A stretch of DNA of 23,633 nt, from NCBI GenBank assembly GCA_002410505.1, contig DHSO01000004.1:1-23633 (forward strand). Direction: 5' to 3'. The translations under genes and the position numbers were made by a program. Of this stretch, positions 23,579-23,633 are shown one piece after another (positions within the stretch are counted from its first letter, which is position 1; every line of letters starts with the position of its first letter). Source of the DNA: Cloacimonetes bacterium UBA5284 (GTDB taxonomy: Bacteria; Cloacimonadota; Cloacimonadia; Cloacimonadales; Cloacimonadaceae). The notes beneath the pieces are model-generated. The model was not told where the DNA came from and did no database searches. It worked only from the letters and a program-made list of their open reading frames with translations.

Positions 23579-23633
23579 AAAGACCAATTTTTGGAATCTT
23601 GGTGTCACTTCTGTAGACAGTGTTAATCAAGTG

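Larger units (their letters stand above)
23085..23633. other. Non-coding or unassigned AT-rich end region
   Basis: No convincing gene lies here on either strand. Contents seen: a promoter-like pair for the minus-strand small gene, a palindrome CTTTGT/ACAAAG (23150-23167), an AT-rich inverted repeat TTGTTGA/TCAACAA (23273-23292), a TATAAT hexamer at about 23194 without a good -35, and a TGAG-rich repeat tract at 23487-23578. The short open frames have odd compositions and lack ribosome sites. Confidence 0.5.

Noticed and set aside
23420..23630. Two minus-strand frames of about 62-65 codons at the window end
   Set aside because: They read through the GGT/TGAG repeat (giving Pro or Thr runs) and lack ribosome sites or family motifs.

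Overview
The window looks like chromosomal DNA from an uncultured, Gram-negative, probably anaerobic bacterium of moderate GC. A signal-peptide-bearing protein with an outer-membrane-like beta domain, a bifunctional FtcD of the amino-acid-degrading type, and an unusual set of fused aromatic-pathway enzymes would fit Candidatus Cloacimonadota or a relative of the Fibrobacteres-Chlorobi-Bacteroidetes group. That assignment is inference from gene content; there is no rRNA or other decisive marker. I see no tRNA, rRNA, CRISPR array, insertion sequence or phage gene. Most of the window is housekeeping DNA.

Left part (1-6271): the 3' end of an ABC transporter ATPase gene (+) ends at a terminator. 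It converges on a compact minus-strand operon that reads, in transcription order, rpmE (ribosomal protein L31), DUF1385 membrane protein, prfA (release factor 1), a CBS-domain HlyC/CorC-type membrane protein, ftcD (histidine breakdown to folate C1 units) and a shikimate kinase. Gaps are 0-4 nt after DUF1385. A hairpin with a T-tract separates rpmE from DUF1385. The shikimate kinase stops early, and its reading frame continues past two stop codons into what may be its lost C-terminus.

Middle (6272-12315): a possible small ORF and two divergent TTGACA promoters lie upstream of a 1507-residue soluble hybrid histidine kinase (4 PAS, 2 GAF, HisKA, HATPase, 2 receivers, Hpt). No partner regulator is in the window. 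A convergent YitT/DUF2179 membrane protein gene follows.

Right part (12316-20257): six plus-strand genes with overlapping or 1-nt junctions: a uridine-kinase-like enzyme with a threonyl-tRNA-synthetase-like N-terminus, mutL, miaA, a cytoplasmic parvulin, a chorismate synthase fused to a chorismate mutase, and a 3-dehydroquinate dehydratase fused to shikimate dehydrogenase. The last two proteins together supply DHQ to shikimate and EPSP to prephenate. With the shikimate kinase at the left, only aroA is missing between dehydroquinate and prephenate.

End (20241-23633): a promoter inside the end of aroDE drives a large SppA-type protease that carries an N-terminal beta-barrel-like domain and ends at a strong terminator. 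A convergent small hypothetical gene follows, then about 550 nt without a convincing gene that ends in a TGAG-rich imperfect tandem repeat. The most unusual items are the chorismate synthase-mutase fusion, the barrel-SppA fusion and the interrupted shikimate kinase tail.
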